From NCBI GenBank assembly GCA_942492225.1, contig CALODS010000024.1, forward strand, positions 25,554 to 89,553: a stretch of 64,000 nucleotides of DNA, given 5' to 3'. How positions within the stretch are numbered: the first letter of the stretch is position 1; each line of letters starts with the position of its first letter. The translations under genes were made by a program, and so were the position numbers. Shown here in pieces: positions 36,347-45,650 of the stretch. The DNA comes from JAFGTX01 sp942492225. GTDB lineage: Bacteria; Bacillota; Clostridia; Peptostreptococcales; Acidaminobacteraceae. The notes under the pieces were generated by a model that had not been told where the DNA came from, did not search any database, and saw only the letters and a list, made by a program, of their open reading frames with translations.

Positions 36347-36845
36347 GAAGTCTTAAGACTTCTCACTCTTAAACAAGCAACCTTTATATGTATTATTCTT
36401 ACAATAACAGTTTACCATTCTCTTGATATATTAGTTAGTTATTTCCATATAATTTAAGCAATTTTTAATTTATCACTCTTGTTCAATGACAGTGCGATAC
36501 CAACGTATGAAGTCCGATTTGAAAAATCGCCAAGATAATAGAGCAGCCTTTCTTACCAGTAATTTCGATAAGCTAGGAAAACATGGTGATTCATCAACTT
36601 GATTTAATCAAATTCAAAACCCTATACAAAACTTCAAAATCATCTCACGAAATATCTATTGTCCAAAAAAGCACACCAAGGGTATGCTCATTTATCAATT
36701 TCTTGTTAATAATGGATAAAACCAATCCTCATATTGATGAATTCTAATCATCGTTAATGATTCCAGCGTAATAGTAGAGATGAAAAGTAAATATACTCTT
36801 AATCGAAAGCACTGTCGAAAAACTTTCTCTTAGGCTTAAGATTTC
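36347..36845 (-). repeat. Non-coding cassette family C, copy 1
   Basis: About 500 bp with no credible ORF, clearly related to 58964-59460. The best conserved blocks are around 36485-36600 (GTGCGATACCAACGTATGA, then CCAAGATAATAGAG) and 36770-36790 (CCAGCGTAATAGTAGAGATG). Conservation in patches across two diverged copies hints at a structured RNA, but a long-decayed gene is possible. Confidence 0.6.
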
Positions 36846-36973
36846 GTCTAACGTTTCCGCGGTTCGCGATCGTGCCTTGTTCATTTTCCAATCTCTAAAA
36901 ATCAATCAATTAACTTCATCTAAACGCTACACTTCGTCTTATAATTGGCATGTCGCTAACCGTCGTGTTAGCT
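36846..36973 (-). repeat. attC site 38, class C/G hybrid
   Basis: Boxes GTCTAAC and GTTAGCT. Arms combine CGGTT/AACCG with TGCC/GGCA. It terminates non-coding cassette E. Confidence 0.86.
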
Positions 36974-37610
36974 GATGATTTCCTATAAGAACAGTTAAAG
37001 TAAGAGCGTCTAAGTGTTTTGCTATTCTTCTGCAATCTCTAATATCAATTCATTCTTCATCAAAGATTTTGTTCATCCTAGACTTACCGTTCATCTCGTA
37101 AGCGTAATTCTGGTTGTGCGATTGCATTTTGAAAAAATGCACCTTATACGCCATGCCTATTAATAGTCGTAATTCTTTAAGTGATGTTGCTTGAAAAGCT
37201 TAATAAACGCAACTATAGCACTTTCTGTTCAATTCACACTTATTGATAACATTAATTTCCGTAAATTTTATAAGCGTGATATTAAAGCAACCCTCGAAAC
37301 ACATTGTAACCCTATATTCACACTAAGTTTTATTCATTTAATTCATCCAAGCCTATAATCATACGGAGGTTTCGACAATCGCTAAAAATTCATAACAGCT
37401 AGACTTTAAGCGATGCTTACTAAGGTTATCCTTGGCATATTCTCGTGTAATTCAGTTACCCAATGTACTCTAGTGGTAAGCGATGAGGGAAGCGCAATAA
37501 CTATATCTTCAAGCTATACCCATTGCATATTAATAAAGTTGGTACAAGTAGAGCTGCTGGACAATTTTAACCTTTGAGCGCAACCGCTAAAATTATATAA
37601 GGAAAATATC
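36974..37610 (-). other. Non-coding cassette E (single copy)
   Basis: About 640 bp, bounded by matching AGCTAAC-type boxes, with no ORF of useful length on either strand and no ribosome-site-plus-start combination. No relative elsewhere in the window. It is either an old decayed gene or an RNA-bearing cassette. Confidence 0.5.
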
Positions 37611-37739
37611 AGCTAACGTTCCCGCAGTTCGCGATCGTTCCCTGTTCATCTTCTACACCTGTAACTTGATCACTCACAATCCAATCTCGCGTAACACTCA
37701 ATTAGCAACAAGGGAATGTCGCTAACTGGCGTGTTATCT
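37611..37739 (-). repeat. attC site 39, class C
   Basis: Boxes AGCTAAC and GTTATCT. Arm CAGTT pairs with AACTG, a compensated variant of CGGTT/AACCG. It terminates the FMN reductase cassette. Confidence 0.88.
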
Positions 37740-37783
37740 GAAGTTATTTTTTATAAATTAGTCTCCACCTATCAATTAAATAA

Positions 37784-38359
37784 CTACTCACCATAAATTT
37801 TTATTGCAAAGTCTTTAGACAAGTTAATTACATCTTTAGTTTCAAAATCAGATATTCCATTTATATCTCTTATTGCCAACATTCCAATATAATCCATACA
37901 AGAATGTTCAGCGAATCGTTTGACTGCTTCTTCAAATAAATCTGCTCCCTTTTCGATTTCATATCCACACGTAGCTGCAATAGCAATCTTCTTACCCTCA
38001 AGTAAACTATATTTCTTTTGAGTATTTCCATAAAATTTATTCATGCAAAATAACCTATCTAAAACTATTTTCATTGGTACTGTGCAAAACCATGTATAAA
38101 TTGGTGATGCAAATATCACACATTCTGAATCTAAAATTGACTTGAAAATCTCGCCCATTTCATCATTGATACTGCAACCAGATTCATTATCTATATTTTG
38201 GCATTTAAAACAACTCTTACATGCTTCAAATTTATAATCTTTAAGCCATAAATAATCATAACTGATTCCTTGTGTCCTTAATTGATTTATAAAAGGCTTT
38301 AATAGTGCAGATGTATTGCCATTCTTGTTCATGCTCCCCATTAATATACTTACTTTCAT
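37784..38359 (-). CDS. NADPH-dependent FMN reductase / flavodoxin-like protein
   Basis: 191 residues. ILMGSMNKNGNTSALLKPF (about 5-23) is the FMN phosphate loop. FASPIYTWFCTVPMKIVLDR is the second flavin-binding segment of the family. A cysteine cluster (CKSCFKCQ, then CSINDEM) resembles iron-sulfur flavoproteins and related reductases. Expected to pass electrons from NAD(P)H to an unknown acceptor in the cytoplasm. AAAAGAGGAG precedes the ATG. Confidence 0.9.
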   Translation of the reverse strand: MKVSILMGSMNKNGNTSALLKPFINQLRTQGISYDYLWLKDYKFEACKSCFKCQNIDNESGCSINDEMGEIFKSILDSECVIFASPIYTWFCTVPMKIVLDRLFCMNKFYGNTQKKYSLLEGKKIAIAATCGYEIEKGADLFEEAVKRFAEHSCMDYIGMLAIRDINGISDFETKDVINLSKDFAIKIYGE

Positions 38360-38429
38360 ATTATTAACTCCTCTTTTGATATTTATATCATCTACAAATT
38401 AATCTTAGTACTTCTTAAAAAATAATTTC

Positions 38430-38556
38430 AGATAACGTTTCCGTGATTCGCGACGTTCCTTGTTCATCTTCTAATCTCTATAAATCAAACACCTAACTTC
38501 GTAACAACGGAACACTCTATCCTAAGAATGGAATGTCGCTAATCATCGTGTTATAC
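38430..38556 (-). repeat. attC site 40, class T
   Basis: Boxes AGATAAC and GTTATAC. It terminates the first S41-like cassette. Confidence 0.88.
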
Positions 38557-38564
38557 GACGTTTT

Positions 38565-39794
38565 TTAATGTTCTATAACATATTGAATATTGGGATCTAT
38601 ATCATTAGCATAATCTTCAATTTCCTTCACTATTAGTACATCTGGATAAATACTTTTTTCATCACTATTAGGCAGACATTCAAATCTATCTTTAGCAATA
38701 CTAAACTCAATATTCATATTTGGTGTTTCGAATAACTCAGTATTAAAATTCATTTTAGCAGCTCCACCTGTAGGTTCACCTATTAATTCTGCGTCTGTCA
38801 ATCTTCTCATCATAGATGCTGCAATCGTTCCTGCTGAATAATTATTGTGGCCAATTATTACAAATGATTTCCCTTTTTGGTTATACTCGCTTAAAGAAAA
38901 CTCCTTAAAAAATGTATTAAATACATATGGATAACCACCACTATTAAAACTCAAATCAACAACCATTTTATCAACTTCATTTAGGGACTCAAATTTCCAT
39001 AATGCATCGTTGAAACTTTCTATACTCATGTTCTCATCTTCAAAAGAACTACTAAATCTAACAATTAATATTTTATGTTCTGGCAAATATTCGTAATTGT
39101 AATTTCTGACACCATAGTTATACTCCCAAGTTTTTTGCTTTTTACCTAATTCGATGAGTTCATCATATGTTACCCTCATAATTGATTTCTCAATTATATC
39201 TGAATCATCCTCTACTCCAACAATTAAGTTATCCTCAGTATTAAGTAATTTGAGTGTCTTTAAGAATCTGTAACTAAACATACTATTCTCAATACCCGCT
39301 TCAATAAAATATTCATTTTCACCAGCGCAATACTTTGAAATTGTTTCTATCACTTCTTCAATTGGTTTTCCATTGATCGTTTTAACCTTTTTAAATAGTA
39401 GTTCGTTATAATCATCTGCAATTTTACGAATATATACATTATCAGATATAATTTCAAATCTTACTGGATAATAATATTCACTTTTATAATTTGTCCATTT
39501 CAAAGATGTATGACCATCCTTAATCAATGCAAGAACACGTCCAATTTCAAATGCAACTTCCTCTTTACTCATATTGTCTGTTTCACTAGCAAGAACACTA
39601 AAAGTGACATTTAACTCATTTTTTGAAATATATCCAAATGGATCAGGATGATATCTTTCAAGCTTATCTACAATAAACTCAAAATCAGATTTCCAAGTTT
39701 CTCTATTAATTTCTCTTACTTTGTAATTCTCAAATTCATATATGCAAAATATTAATAAGCAAAACATCAAAATTATATAAATAGTATTTTTCAA
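38565..39794 (-). CDS. S41-like peptidase, membrane-anchored or secreted, copy 1
   Basis: 409 residues. N-terminal hydrophobic segment (IYIILMFCLLIFCIYEF). A tail-specific-protease-like fold follows: KMVVDLSFNSGGYPYVFNTF, then IIGHNNYSAGTIAASMMRR with the expected nucleophile serine of S41 proteases in NYSAGT, and GEPTGGAAKM. Starts with TTG after TAGGAGTGA. A paralogue of the same length lies at 54019, with the same GTTATAC boxes. Likely acts on extracytoplasmic proteins. Confidence 0.85.
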   Translation of the reverse strand: MKNTIYIILMFCLLIFCIYEFENYKVREINRETWKSDFEFIVDKLERYHPDPFGYISKNELNVTFSVLASETDNMSKEEVAFEIGRVLALIKDGHTSLKWTNYKSEYYYPVRFEIISDNVYIRKIADDYNELLFKKVKTINGKPIEEVIETISKYCAGENEYFIEAGIENSMFSYRFLKTLKLLNTEDNLIVGVEDDSDIIEKSIMRVTYDELIELGKKQKTWEYNYGVRNYNYEYLPEHKILIVRFSSSFEDENMSIESFNDALWKFESLNEVDKMVVDLSFNSGGYPYVFNTFFKEFSLSEYNQKGKSFVIIGHNNYSAGTIAASMMRRLTDAELIGEPTGGAAKMNFNTELFETPNMNIEFSIAKDRFECLPNSDEKSIYPDVLIVKEIEDYANDIDPNIQYVIEH

Positions 39795-39822
39795 TTATTA
39801 ATCACTCCTATTAAAAAATGTC

Positions 39823-39949
39823 GTATAACGTTTCCGTGATTCGCGACGTTCCTTAATCATCTTCTAATCTCTATAAATTAGTCACCTATTTAGGTTTAAA
39901 CTATACACTCTATATGATGAATGGCATGTCGCTAATCATCGTGTTATGC
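39823..39949 (-). repeat. attC site 41, class T/G mixed
   Basis: Boxes GTATAAC and GTTATGC. Left arm GACGTTCC faces GGCATG, leaving one uncompensated mismatch. It terminates the cassette of 39972. Confidence 0.84.
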
Positions 39950-39971
39950 GTAGTTAATACGGGTTCTCATA

Positions 39972-40757
39972 TTAATGTCTTAAACATTCAATTGCTTGTG
40001 ATACTTCATCAACATCTAACTCTTTAAGATTAAACAAATGAATTAAGTCTTTACCAATCCTTGTAGTAAATATTTGTGATGGGATAATCACGCCTAAACC
40101 CCAGATTGGATTTTCACTACCATCCTGAACATTTCTGACTAGATTATATTGTATCAACTCATAAAATTCTTGTAGTATAACCCATTGTTCACCATCAGCT
40201 TTGGTTCCATGAATCGAATGGCTCCGTAAATCATCCCTATTGTATTCAAGTACTTTGAGCATACACAATTGTCTATAAGTCAATTTCTCATATATACTTA
40301 ATAGATAATTTGCTTTATCACTTGAAACATTAGTATCAAATGCAACTTCTCCAAAAAACTCTCCATAATGTTTTACTTTTAACTCTTGATATGAGTCCTT
40401 ACTTTTAAGTAGTACTCCCTCAAAAATTTCCTCTGCATTGGCACGTTTAATACCGTGGGTATCAAAGAATCCATCCTCACGTATAGAGTTCCCATTATGA
40501 ATTTTTTCTCTAATCTTGTCAGCTGCATATATTGTCGATGCGCCAATTCTTGTTTTCTCTCTTTTACCTATAACCTTATTATAGATTTCTATACCTATTC
40601 TCTTTAATGCCTTTGTTGCCACGTATCCTCCGGCTGCTACTCCGGCTGCTCCGGCAGGACCTGCCACTAAAAAACCCAAAGCCGCTCCGCCAGCCGCTCC
40701 TGTAATTTCAATTCCGTCTTCTATAACTGTTTTTAACATTTGTTTTTCGTCATTCAT
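39972..40757 (-). CDS. Glycine-zipper protein, hypothetical
   Basis: 261 residues from ATG 40757 (GGAGTGAGG upstream). Residues about 17-48 are glycine/alanine-rich (GAAGGAALGFLVAGPAGAAG), a glycine-zipper-like membrane-associating hairpin. The remaining soluble part has no family I can name (YEKLTYRQLCMLKVLEYNRD). Proteins of this shape can insert into membranes, but toxicity is speculation. Sole gene of its cassette. Confidence 0.72.
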   Translation of the reverse strand: MNDEKQMLKTVIEDGIEITGAAGGAALGFLVAGPAGAAGVAAGGYVATKALKRIGIEIYNKVIGKREKTRIGASTIYAADKIREKIHNGNSIREDGFFDTHGIKRANAEEIFEGVLLKSKDSYQELKVKHYGEFFGEVAFDTNVSSDKANYLLSIYEKLTYRQLCMLKVLEYNRDDLRSHSIHGTKADGEQWVILQEFYELIQYNLVRNVQDGSENPIWGLGVIIPSQIFTTRIGKDLIHLFNLKELDVDEVSQAIECLRH

Positions 40758-40803
40758 ACTCTTGTACCTCACTCCATAGTTTTGTCAATCTAGTATTAAT
40801 TAC

Positions 40804-40930
40804 GCATAACGTTCCCGTGATTCGCGACGTTCCTTGTTTATCTTCTAATCTCTATAAATCAAACACTTATCCTCATCATCACGCAACACCCAATCCTAAG
40901 AATGGAATGTCGCTAATCATCGTGTTATGT
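40804..40930 (-). repeat. attC site 42, class T
   Basis: Boxes GCATAAC and GTTATGT. It terminates the large lipoprotein cassette. Confidence 0.88.
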
Positions 40931-41017
40931 GCAGTTTAATAAGCGGTATTTAATTGTACTTACGATTAGTTTGAAATCATAACTTTCATTCGCGGCGCTT
41001 TTCTATGTCCATTTATT

Positions 41018-42502
41018 CTAGTAACCATAAATATTATCTTTAACTGTATGTTCAATAATTTTTTTGGTTTCAAGTTTTCCATCAAAAACGCTTAAAATAC
41101 ATAAATCAGAAATTTGATTTTCTTTTTTTGTATATGCTTTTATAAGTGTACTTAATTCCGAATTATCATCTGTGACGTACATAGCTGACGCTAGGTTACC
41201 AACATCTAGCTTTCCCGGAAAATATCTTGCATTTTTTTCTATATCAATAATTTCTTCATTATAAATTTTTCTAACTTTTGAATTACTATCACTAAAATAA
41301 TAAACAAAGCAATTTAAATTTTTCACTTCAATATCACCATGTTTTTTCCTTACAATAAATAAAGGATCAAGTATCAAATAAAAATCTTGAAGTTTGTCAT
41401 GATCTATATCATTCAAATCATCAATTAAGTAATACAAGGTTATAGTTGTGTAATTGAAAAAATAATCGTTTATAATAACTTCATTTGTCAGCTGCTGAGG
41501 GTAATCTACTTTTTGTTTTGTGATTTGTGGTATCCCTCTATCGGTAGGCACTATAATAGGTACAACTACATCATCCAAACCTACTTCAATCAGTATCTCA
41601 CCTACTAATTCTTGAATTGCCTTTTGTACCAATAGTGTTATATACTTGTCAGCACCTTCTCCATCGGTTTCAAAAGCTAGAGTTCTGTCATTAGAAGGGG
41701 CACACATACTAGGCCCTTTATCCTTTAAATCAATAATTCCTATGAAGTCCTCTTTATATTTCTTATGTGCTTCTTCCGCAAGATGATCTAATTCATCTTG
41801 AGTTGTATCTAATCCTAGTGCATAACTATCAAGACCATTCTTAGAAAGTATATTTCTTGATAAACACTTTTTATAGGAGTCCAATATAAACAAGTGATTT
41901 GATTCATTTTGAATGTCTTTTAAATATAATTCCTCTAAAACAGACTCAGCATAAACACTCCATAAAATTTCATTTTCAATAACACCAGCCGTATTATTTT
42001 CATCCCAATAAGCTTTTAAATCTTCATATACTGGTTCTAATTGACTTTTTAGTTCATTATCACTTTCTCTAAAAAAGCTCACGTCTAAATCAATATATCT
42101 TATATGCTCTCCTGGATTATTAATTATGTCTTCAAGCTCTAAATCACCTTCTTTTGCATTATTTAACGACCTATTATAAAACTGTATTTTTAATTCATAA
42201 GCGAAAGGCATATCAGAATTTGATAACATTTTTTCTACATAATCAGAATACTCATTGATAAATTCAGTCTCTATTTCAACAAAATCCTCTAGGTATAATT
42301 CATCAGCATACATTTTGTCAAATTCTTCTCTTTTCTCTATCTTAATACGTTCAAGCTCATTATCTTCGCCAACTTTAGCCGCTTCCATTTGATCAACTAA
42401 AGTATATGATTGGCTGGATGAGCCACCTGAGCAACCAGTACTCATCAACAAAAAAATTAGAGTCATCAAAAGTAAATGGTATTTATATGTTTTCTTTTTC
42501 AT
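41018..42502 (-). CDS. Large lipoprotein of unknown function
   Basis: 494 residues from ATG 42502, which has GGAGG upstream. A longer frame starts within that ribosome site and is rejected. The lipobox is LLMSTGC (Cys at about 24). The N-terminal third is helical (KIQFYNRSLNNAKEGDLELE), and the C-terminal part is mixed. The broken gene at 50312 has the same plan and matching motifs (FYNxxL, then EGxxExED), so I group the two as one cassette-borne family of unknown role. Confidence 0.8.
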   Translation of the reverse strand: MKKKTYKYHLLLMTLIFLLMSTGCSGGSSSQSYTLVDQMEAAKVGEDNELERIKIEKREEFDKMYADELYLEDFVEIETEFINEYSDYVEKMLSNSDMPFAYELKIQFYNRSLNNAKEGDLELEDIINNPGEHIRYIDLDVSFFRESDNELKSQLEPVYEDLKAYWDENNTAGVIENEILWSVYAESVLEELYLKDIQNESNHLFILDSYKKCLSRNILSKNGLDSYALGLDTTQDELDHLAEEAHKKYKEDFIGIIDLKDKGPSMCAPSNDRTLAFETDGEGADKYITLLVQKAIQELVGEILIEVGLDDVVVPIIVPTDRGIPQITKQKVDYPQQLTNEVIINDYFFNYTTITLYYLIDDLNDIDHDKLQDFYLILDPLFIVRKKHGDIEVKNLNCFVYYFSDSNSKVRKIYNEEIIDIEKNARYFPGKLDVGNLASAMYVTDDNSELSTLIKAYTKKENQISDLCILSVFDGKLETKKIIEHTVKDNIYGY

Positions 42503-42579
42503 CAATTCCTCCATTAGGATTTCTACTTTCATTTAAACTTAACTATAAATTGTACTCATATTTTAGCTTTTTGAATTGC

Positions 42580-42708
42580 ACATAACGTTCCCGCGGTTCG
42601 CGATCGTTCCCCGTTCATATTCATATTCTGCAACTTAACCGTTCACTATAAATCGCCACAACACTTACAATTACCAACATGGGAATGTCGCTAACCGTCG
42701 TGTTATGT
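42580..42708 (-). repeat. attC site 43, class C
   Basis: Boxes ACATAAC and GTTATGT. It differs from site 25 by only a few bases. It terminates GNAT cassette copy 2. Confidence 0.88.
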
Positions 42709-42743
42709 GAAGGAATAAAACGATCTTGCTATATGCAATCACA

Positions 42744-43313
42744 TTATTTCTTATATTCAGATTTTATAACTGAAAATAAACTAAGATCTACTACACCCTT
42801 ATCTTTCCAGATATAGCCTTGTCTAATTGTTCCCTCTTTTACAAAACCACATTTCTTTAATACATTATGCGACTTAACATTATCTGGCATAACAAACGCC
42901 TGCACTCTATTTACATTAATTGTATTTATTAAATAATCAAGAACAAGTTTAGTGTATTTAGTTGCATAACCTTTTCCCCAATAATTTCTATTAATTGTAT
43001 AGCCAAATGTTACTACACTTGCGTTCTTATCAAAATCAAATATTTCACCCAAACCTATTAATTTCATTTCTTCAGATTTAAGGTATATTCCTAAAAATAT
43101 TATTTTCTTCTTATTAAAATCTCTTTCATAGTGGTCAATCATATTGTCTACAGATTTTATGTTTTTCTTAGCTTTACCTGGTTTATACTCAAATAAAATA
43201 TCATCACTGCACAACTCAAAAAACATTTCTATATCATCATGTTCTATTTTCTTTAAAACTAATTCTTCAGATTCTAAGTATGGATATTCCTCAAATAGTA
43301 CATCAAATTTCAT
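42744..43313 (-). CDS. GNAT acetyltransferase, duplicated cassette copy 2
   Basis: 189 residues from ATG 43313, identical to the product at 28329, including the ribosome site (TTGGAG) and 5' region. Motifs as in copy 1 (NRNYWGKGYATKYTK loop). Both copies have GTTATGT boxes, and the two cassettes differ mainly at the box junctions, as expected for excision-and-reinsertion or copying of a whole cassette. Confidence 0.92.
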   Translation of the reverse strand: MKFDVLFEEYPYLESEELVLKKIEHDDIEMFFELCSDDILFEYKPGKAKKNIKSVDNMIDHYERDFNKKKIIFLGIYLKSEEMKLIGLGEIFDFDKNASVVTFGYTINRNYWGKGYATKYTKLVLDYLINTINVNRVQAFVMPDNVKSHNVLKKCGFVKEGTIRQGYIWKDKGVVDLSLFSVIKSEYKK

Positions 43314-43354
43314 AATAATCTCCAATCATAATGTTATATTAGTTTTATTCTTTC

Positions 43355-43480
43355 ACATAACGTTTCCGTGATTCGCGACGTTCCTTGTTCATATCCAAAC
43401 ACAATAACTTAAACACCTAAATTCAACACCGCACAACTCTCTATACCAAGAACGGAATGTCGCTAATCATCGTGTTATAT
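43355..43480 (-). repeat. attC site 44, class T
   Basis: Boxes ACATAAC and GTTATAT. The inverted plus-strand cassette is inserted at its right box. Confidence 0.87.
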
Positions 43481-43509
43481 GAAATATTTATTCAGTAAAA
43501 GAGGATGAC

Positions 43510-43782
43510 ATGACTAAGTATTATATGATTAAGAATGCTCTTATAACAACTGTTATTGCATTTGTTGTTTTTCTTTTTTCAGGAGGCGAGCGAATTGTAG
43601 ATTATATGTGGATTTCATTTATATTCTCAATCTCTGGAGTATTTATATCTATTAATATAGAAGATGGTATTAATAATGTGGCGAGATTTTTTCTGTTAAT
43701 GATTAATCTTCTATATACAGTGATGTTTGGGTTTGTTTATGTTTTTTTGTGGTGTGTTGAAAATTCACCTCTATTATATTAA
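43510..43782 (+). CDS. Small membrane protein, in an inverted cassette
   Basis: 90 residues on the plus strand, the only plus-strand gene in the array. Three membrane segments (LITTVIAFVVFLFSGG; WISFIFSISGVFISI; FFLLMINLLYTVMFGFVYVF). AGAGGATG precedes the ATG. Its attC (site 45) follows it in the inverted orientation, so the gene-attC relation is normal but the unit is flipped. No family recognised. Confidence 0.8.
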   Translation: MTKYYMIKNALITTVIAFVVFLFSGGERIVDYMWISFIFSISGVFISINIEDGINNVARFFLLMINLLYTVMFGFVYVFLWCVENSPLLY

Positions 43783-43806
43783 CCGTTAATAACCCATAAA
43801 TACTTC

Positions 43807-43933
43807 ATATAACACGATGATTAGCAACATTCCATTCATTGAATGGGGCTTGAAGTAGTATTAGATATAGGTGATATGAGTTATCGAGAATTGAAAATTT
43901 ACAGGAACGTCGCGAATCACGGAAACGTTATAC
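43807..43933 (+). repeat. attC site 45, inverted, class T
   Basis: ATATAAC, CGATGATTAGCAACATTCC, then GGAACGTCGCGAATCACGG and GTTATAC. It belongs to the plus-strand gene at 43510. Confidence 0.88.
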
Positions 43934-43956
43934 GCTGGTTTGGTTCATGTTTAAAA

Positions 43957-44454
43957 CTACCGACCAATGGTTTTACTTCTTCTTTCTAAAAATGCTACAT
44001 TTCTCCACTCACCTGTAGTCATTTTTCCTAGATTTTCTCTTATACCAACTTGTCTGAATCCACATTTTTTATGTATTGCTATACTTGATACATTCTCAGG
44101 AAAAATACCTGCTTGTAGTGTCCAATATCCATTCTTTTCGGACAGATCAACTAAAGCATTTAGCAGTTTAGATCCAAATCCATTACCCTTATAATCAGAA
44201 TCTAAATAGACACTTACTTCAGCTACACCAGAATAAACCTCACGTGATGAAACTTTACTTAATGATGCCCAACCAATTACTTTATTCTCAATCTTTATTA
44301 CCAGTCTACATTCACAACAGTGACCATTATTCCATTCATCCCAAGTAGGAGCAGCAGTTTGAAAAGTTGCATTCCCAGTACTTATTCCTTCTAAGTAAAT
44401 TCTAGCTACATCATTCCAATCATCAGACATCATTTTTTCAATCGTAAATATCAT
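43957..44454 (-). CDS. GNAT acetyltransferase, phosphinothricin-acetyltransferase-like
   Basis: 165 residues from ATG 44454 (AAGGTGGAG upstream). The frame that starts in the attC is an artefact. ARIYLEGISTGNATFQTAAP and WASLSKVSSREVYSGVAEVS are typical of the Pat/MnaT-type family. SVYLDSDYKGNGFGSKLLNA is the acetyl-CoA loop, and PENVSSIAIHKKCGFRQVG is motif B. Homologues acetylate phosphinothricin or amino-acid analogues. The activity here is inferred. Confidence 0.9.
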   Translation of the reverse strand: MIFTIEKMMSDDWNDVARIYLEGISTGNATFQTAAPTWDEWNNGHCCECRLVIKIENKVIGWASLSKVSSREVYSGVAEVSVYLDSDYKGNGFGSKLLNALVDLSEKNGYWTLQAGIFPENVSSIAIHKKCGFRQVGIRENLGKMTTGEWRNVAFLERRSKTIGR

Positions 44455-44493
44455 ATTCTCTCCACCTTTACTTTCTATTTGAAACAAACTGGC

Positions 44494-44620
44494 GTATAAC
44501 GTTTCCGTGATTCGCGACGTTCCTTGTTCATCTTCCAAGCTCTATAAATCAAACACTTAACTCCATTACTTCACAACACTCGATTCCAAGAATGGAATGT
44601 CGCTAATCATCGTGTTATGT
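44494..44620 (-). repeat. attC site 46, class T
   Basis: Boxes GTATAAC and GTTATGT. It terminates the zinc-finger cassette at 44640. Confidence 0.88.
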
Positions 44621-44639
44621 GAAGGTTTATGTGGTTAAA

Positions 44640-44996
44640 CTAGTCCTCTAAAACAAATGTCCTGTCACATTCATTACAAGTGATTTTGCACTTGAATTCT
44701 TCTATGTTCTTATGCACTAATGAGAATAATGGTGAATCATCATGGTTGCAACAATAGCGATTCTTTATAAGCTTTAGCTCTTGAGAATATAATTCACTTT
44801 TAACTTCTGTATAAACAAGTTTAAACACATTAGCGGTTCCACATGTGCATTTTGTCTTTAGTTCAAAATTATGATAAGTACTATAACATAAGTAGCCTAC
44901 GGTATTATTGCATTTGTCACAATACATCCAACTTCCATTGTTTTTAAGCATCCTACCATTTTCTATTTCTCTTTCAATTAAGGTTCTCCCAGCCAT
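44640..44996 (-). CDS. Zinc-ribbon-like protein, hypothetical
   Basis: 118 residues with several cysteine pairs: CDKC (about 26-29), CTCG, CCNH and the final CNEC. That is enough for two zinc sites. It might bind nucleic acid, but no family is recognised. GAGGAGGGAGT precedes the ATG. Sole gene of its cassette. Confidence 0.75.
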   Translation of the reverse strand: MAGRTLIEREIENGRMLKNNGSWMYCDKCNNTVGYLCYSTYHNFELKTKCTCGTANVFKLVYTEVKSELYSQELKLIKNRYCCNHDDSPLFSLVHKNIEEFKCKITCNECDRTFVLED

Positions 44997-45051
44997 ACTC
45001 CCTCCTCAAACCAAATACTTCATTAATAAATTCATATAAACATAAACTTTC

Positions 45052-45180
45052 ACATAACGTTTCCGTGGTTCGCGATCGTTCCTTGTTCATCATTCAATCT
45101 CTATTAATCAAACACTTATAAAAAATCTCTACACCAAACTCCATCACAAGAATGGAATGTCGCTAACCATCGTGTTAGCT
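45052..45180 (-). repeat. attC site 47, class W
   Basis: Boxes ACATAAC and GTTAGCT, arms TGGTT/AACCA. It terminates the coding member of family D. Confidence 0.88.
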
Positions 45181-45222
45181 GAAGTTAGATTGAATATTTG
45201 AAAACTAAACTTAGTCGCAACA

Positions 45223-45489
45223 TTATCCAAATACTTTACCTATTATTAACTGTATAAATGAATATTCAAAATATACAACTCCACCACAAATAACAAACAA
45301 TAAAGAAACTTTCATTTCACCAATATAATCCCTACCATATTCTCCTCTAAAAAGAGAAAATATATCTGGGGTAAAAACATATCTTAAGCTCTCATTAAAA
45401 TCTTCCATAGACTTAAATATCATTCCAAAAATCAATTTATATACCGGTATATTTAATACCAATAAAATAATCGTTATTAACGCGTTCAT
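45223..45489 (-). CDS. Small membrane protein, coding member of family D
   Basis: 88 residues with two membrane segments (LITIILLVLNIPVYKLIFGM and VSLLFVICGGVVYFEYSFIQ) joined by an acidic-aromatic loop. GAGGAGGATATAA precedes the ATG. Three other cassettes (45651, 55949, 59590) resemble this one at both ends and in patches inside but no longer encode it. It is likely the least damaged relative of a decaying family. Function unknown. Confidence 0.75.
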   Translation of the reverse strand: MNALITIILLVLNIPVYKLIFGMIFKSMEDFNESLRYVFTPDIFSLFRGEYGRDYIGEMKVSLLFVICGGVVYFEYSFIQLIIGKVFG

Positions 45490-45521
45490 TTATATCCTCC
45501 TCTATCCCTCAAGATAATTTC

Positions 45522-45650
45522 AGCTAACGTTTCCGTGGTTCGCGATCGTTCCTTGTCCATCATTCAATCTCTATTAATCAAACACATATTAAAAATCTTT
45601 ACAACAAACCTCATCATAAGAATGGAATGTCGCTAACCATCGTGTTAGCT
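45522..45650 (-). repeat. attC site 48, class W
   Basis: Boxes AGCTAAC and GTTAGCT. It terminates cassette D1. Confidence 0.88.
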
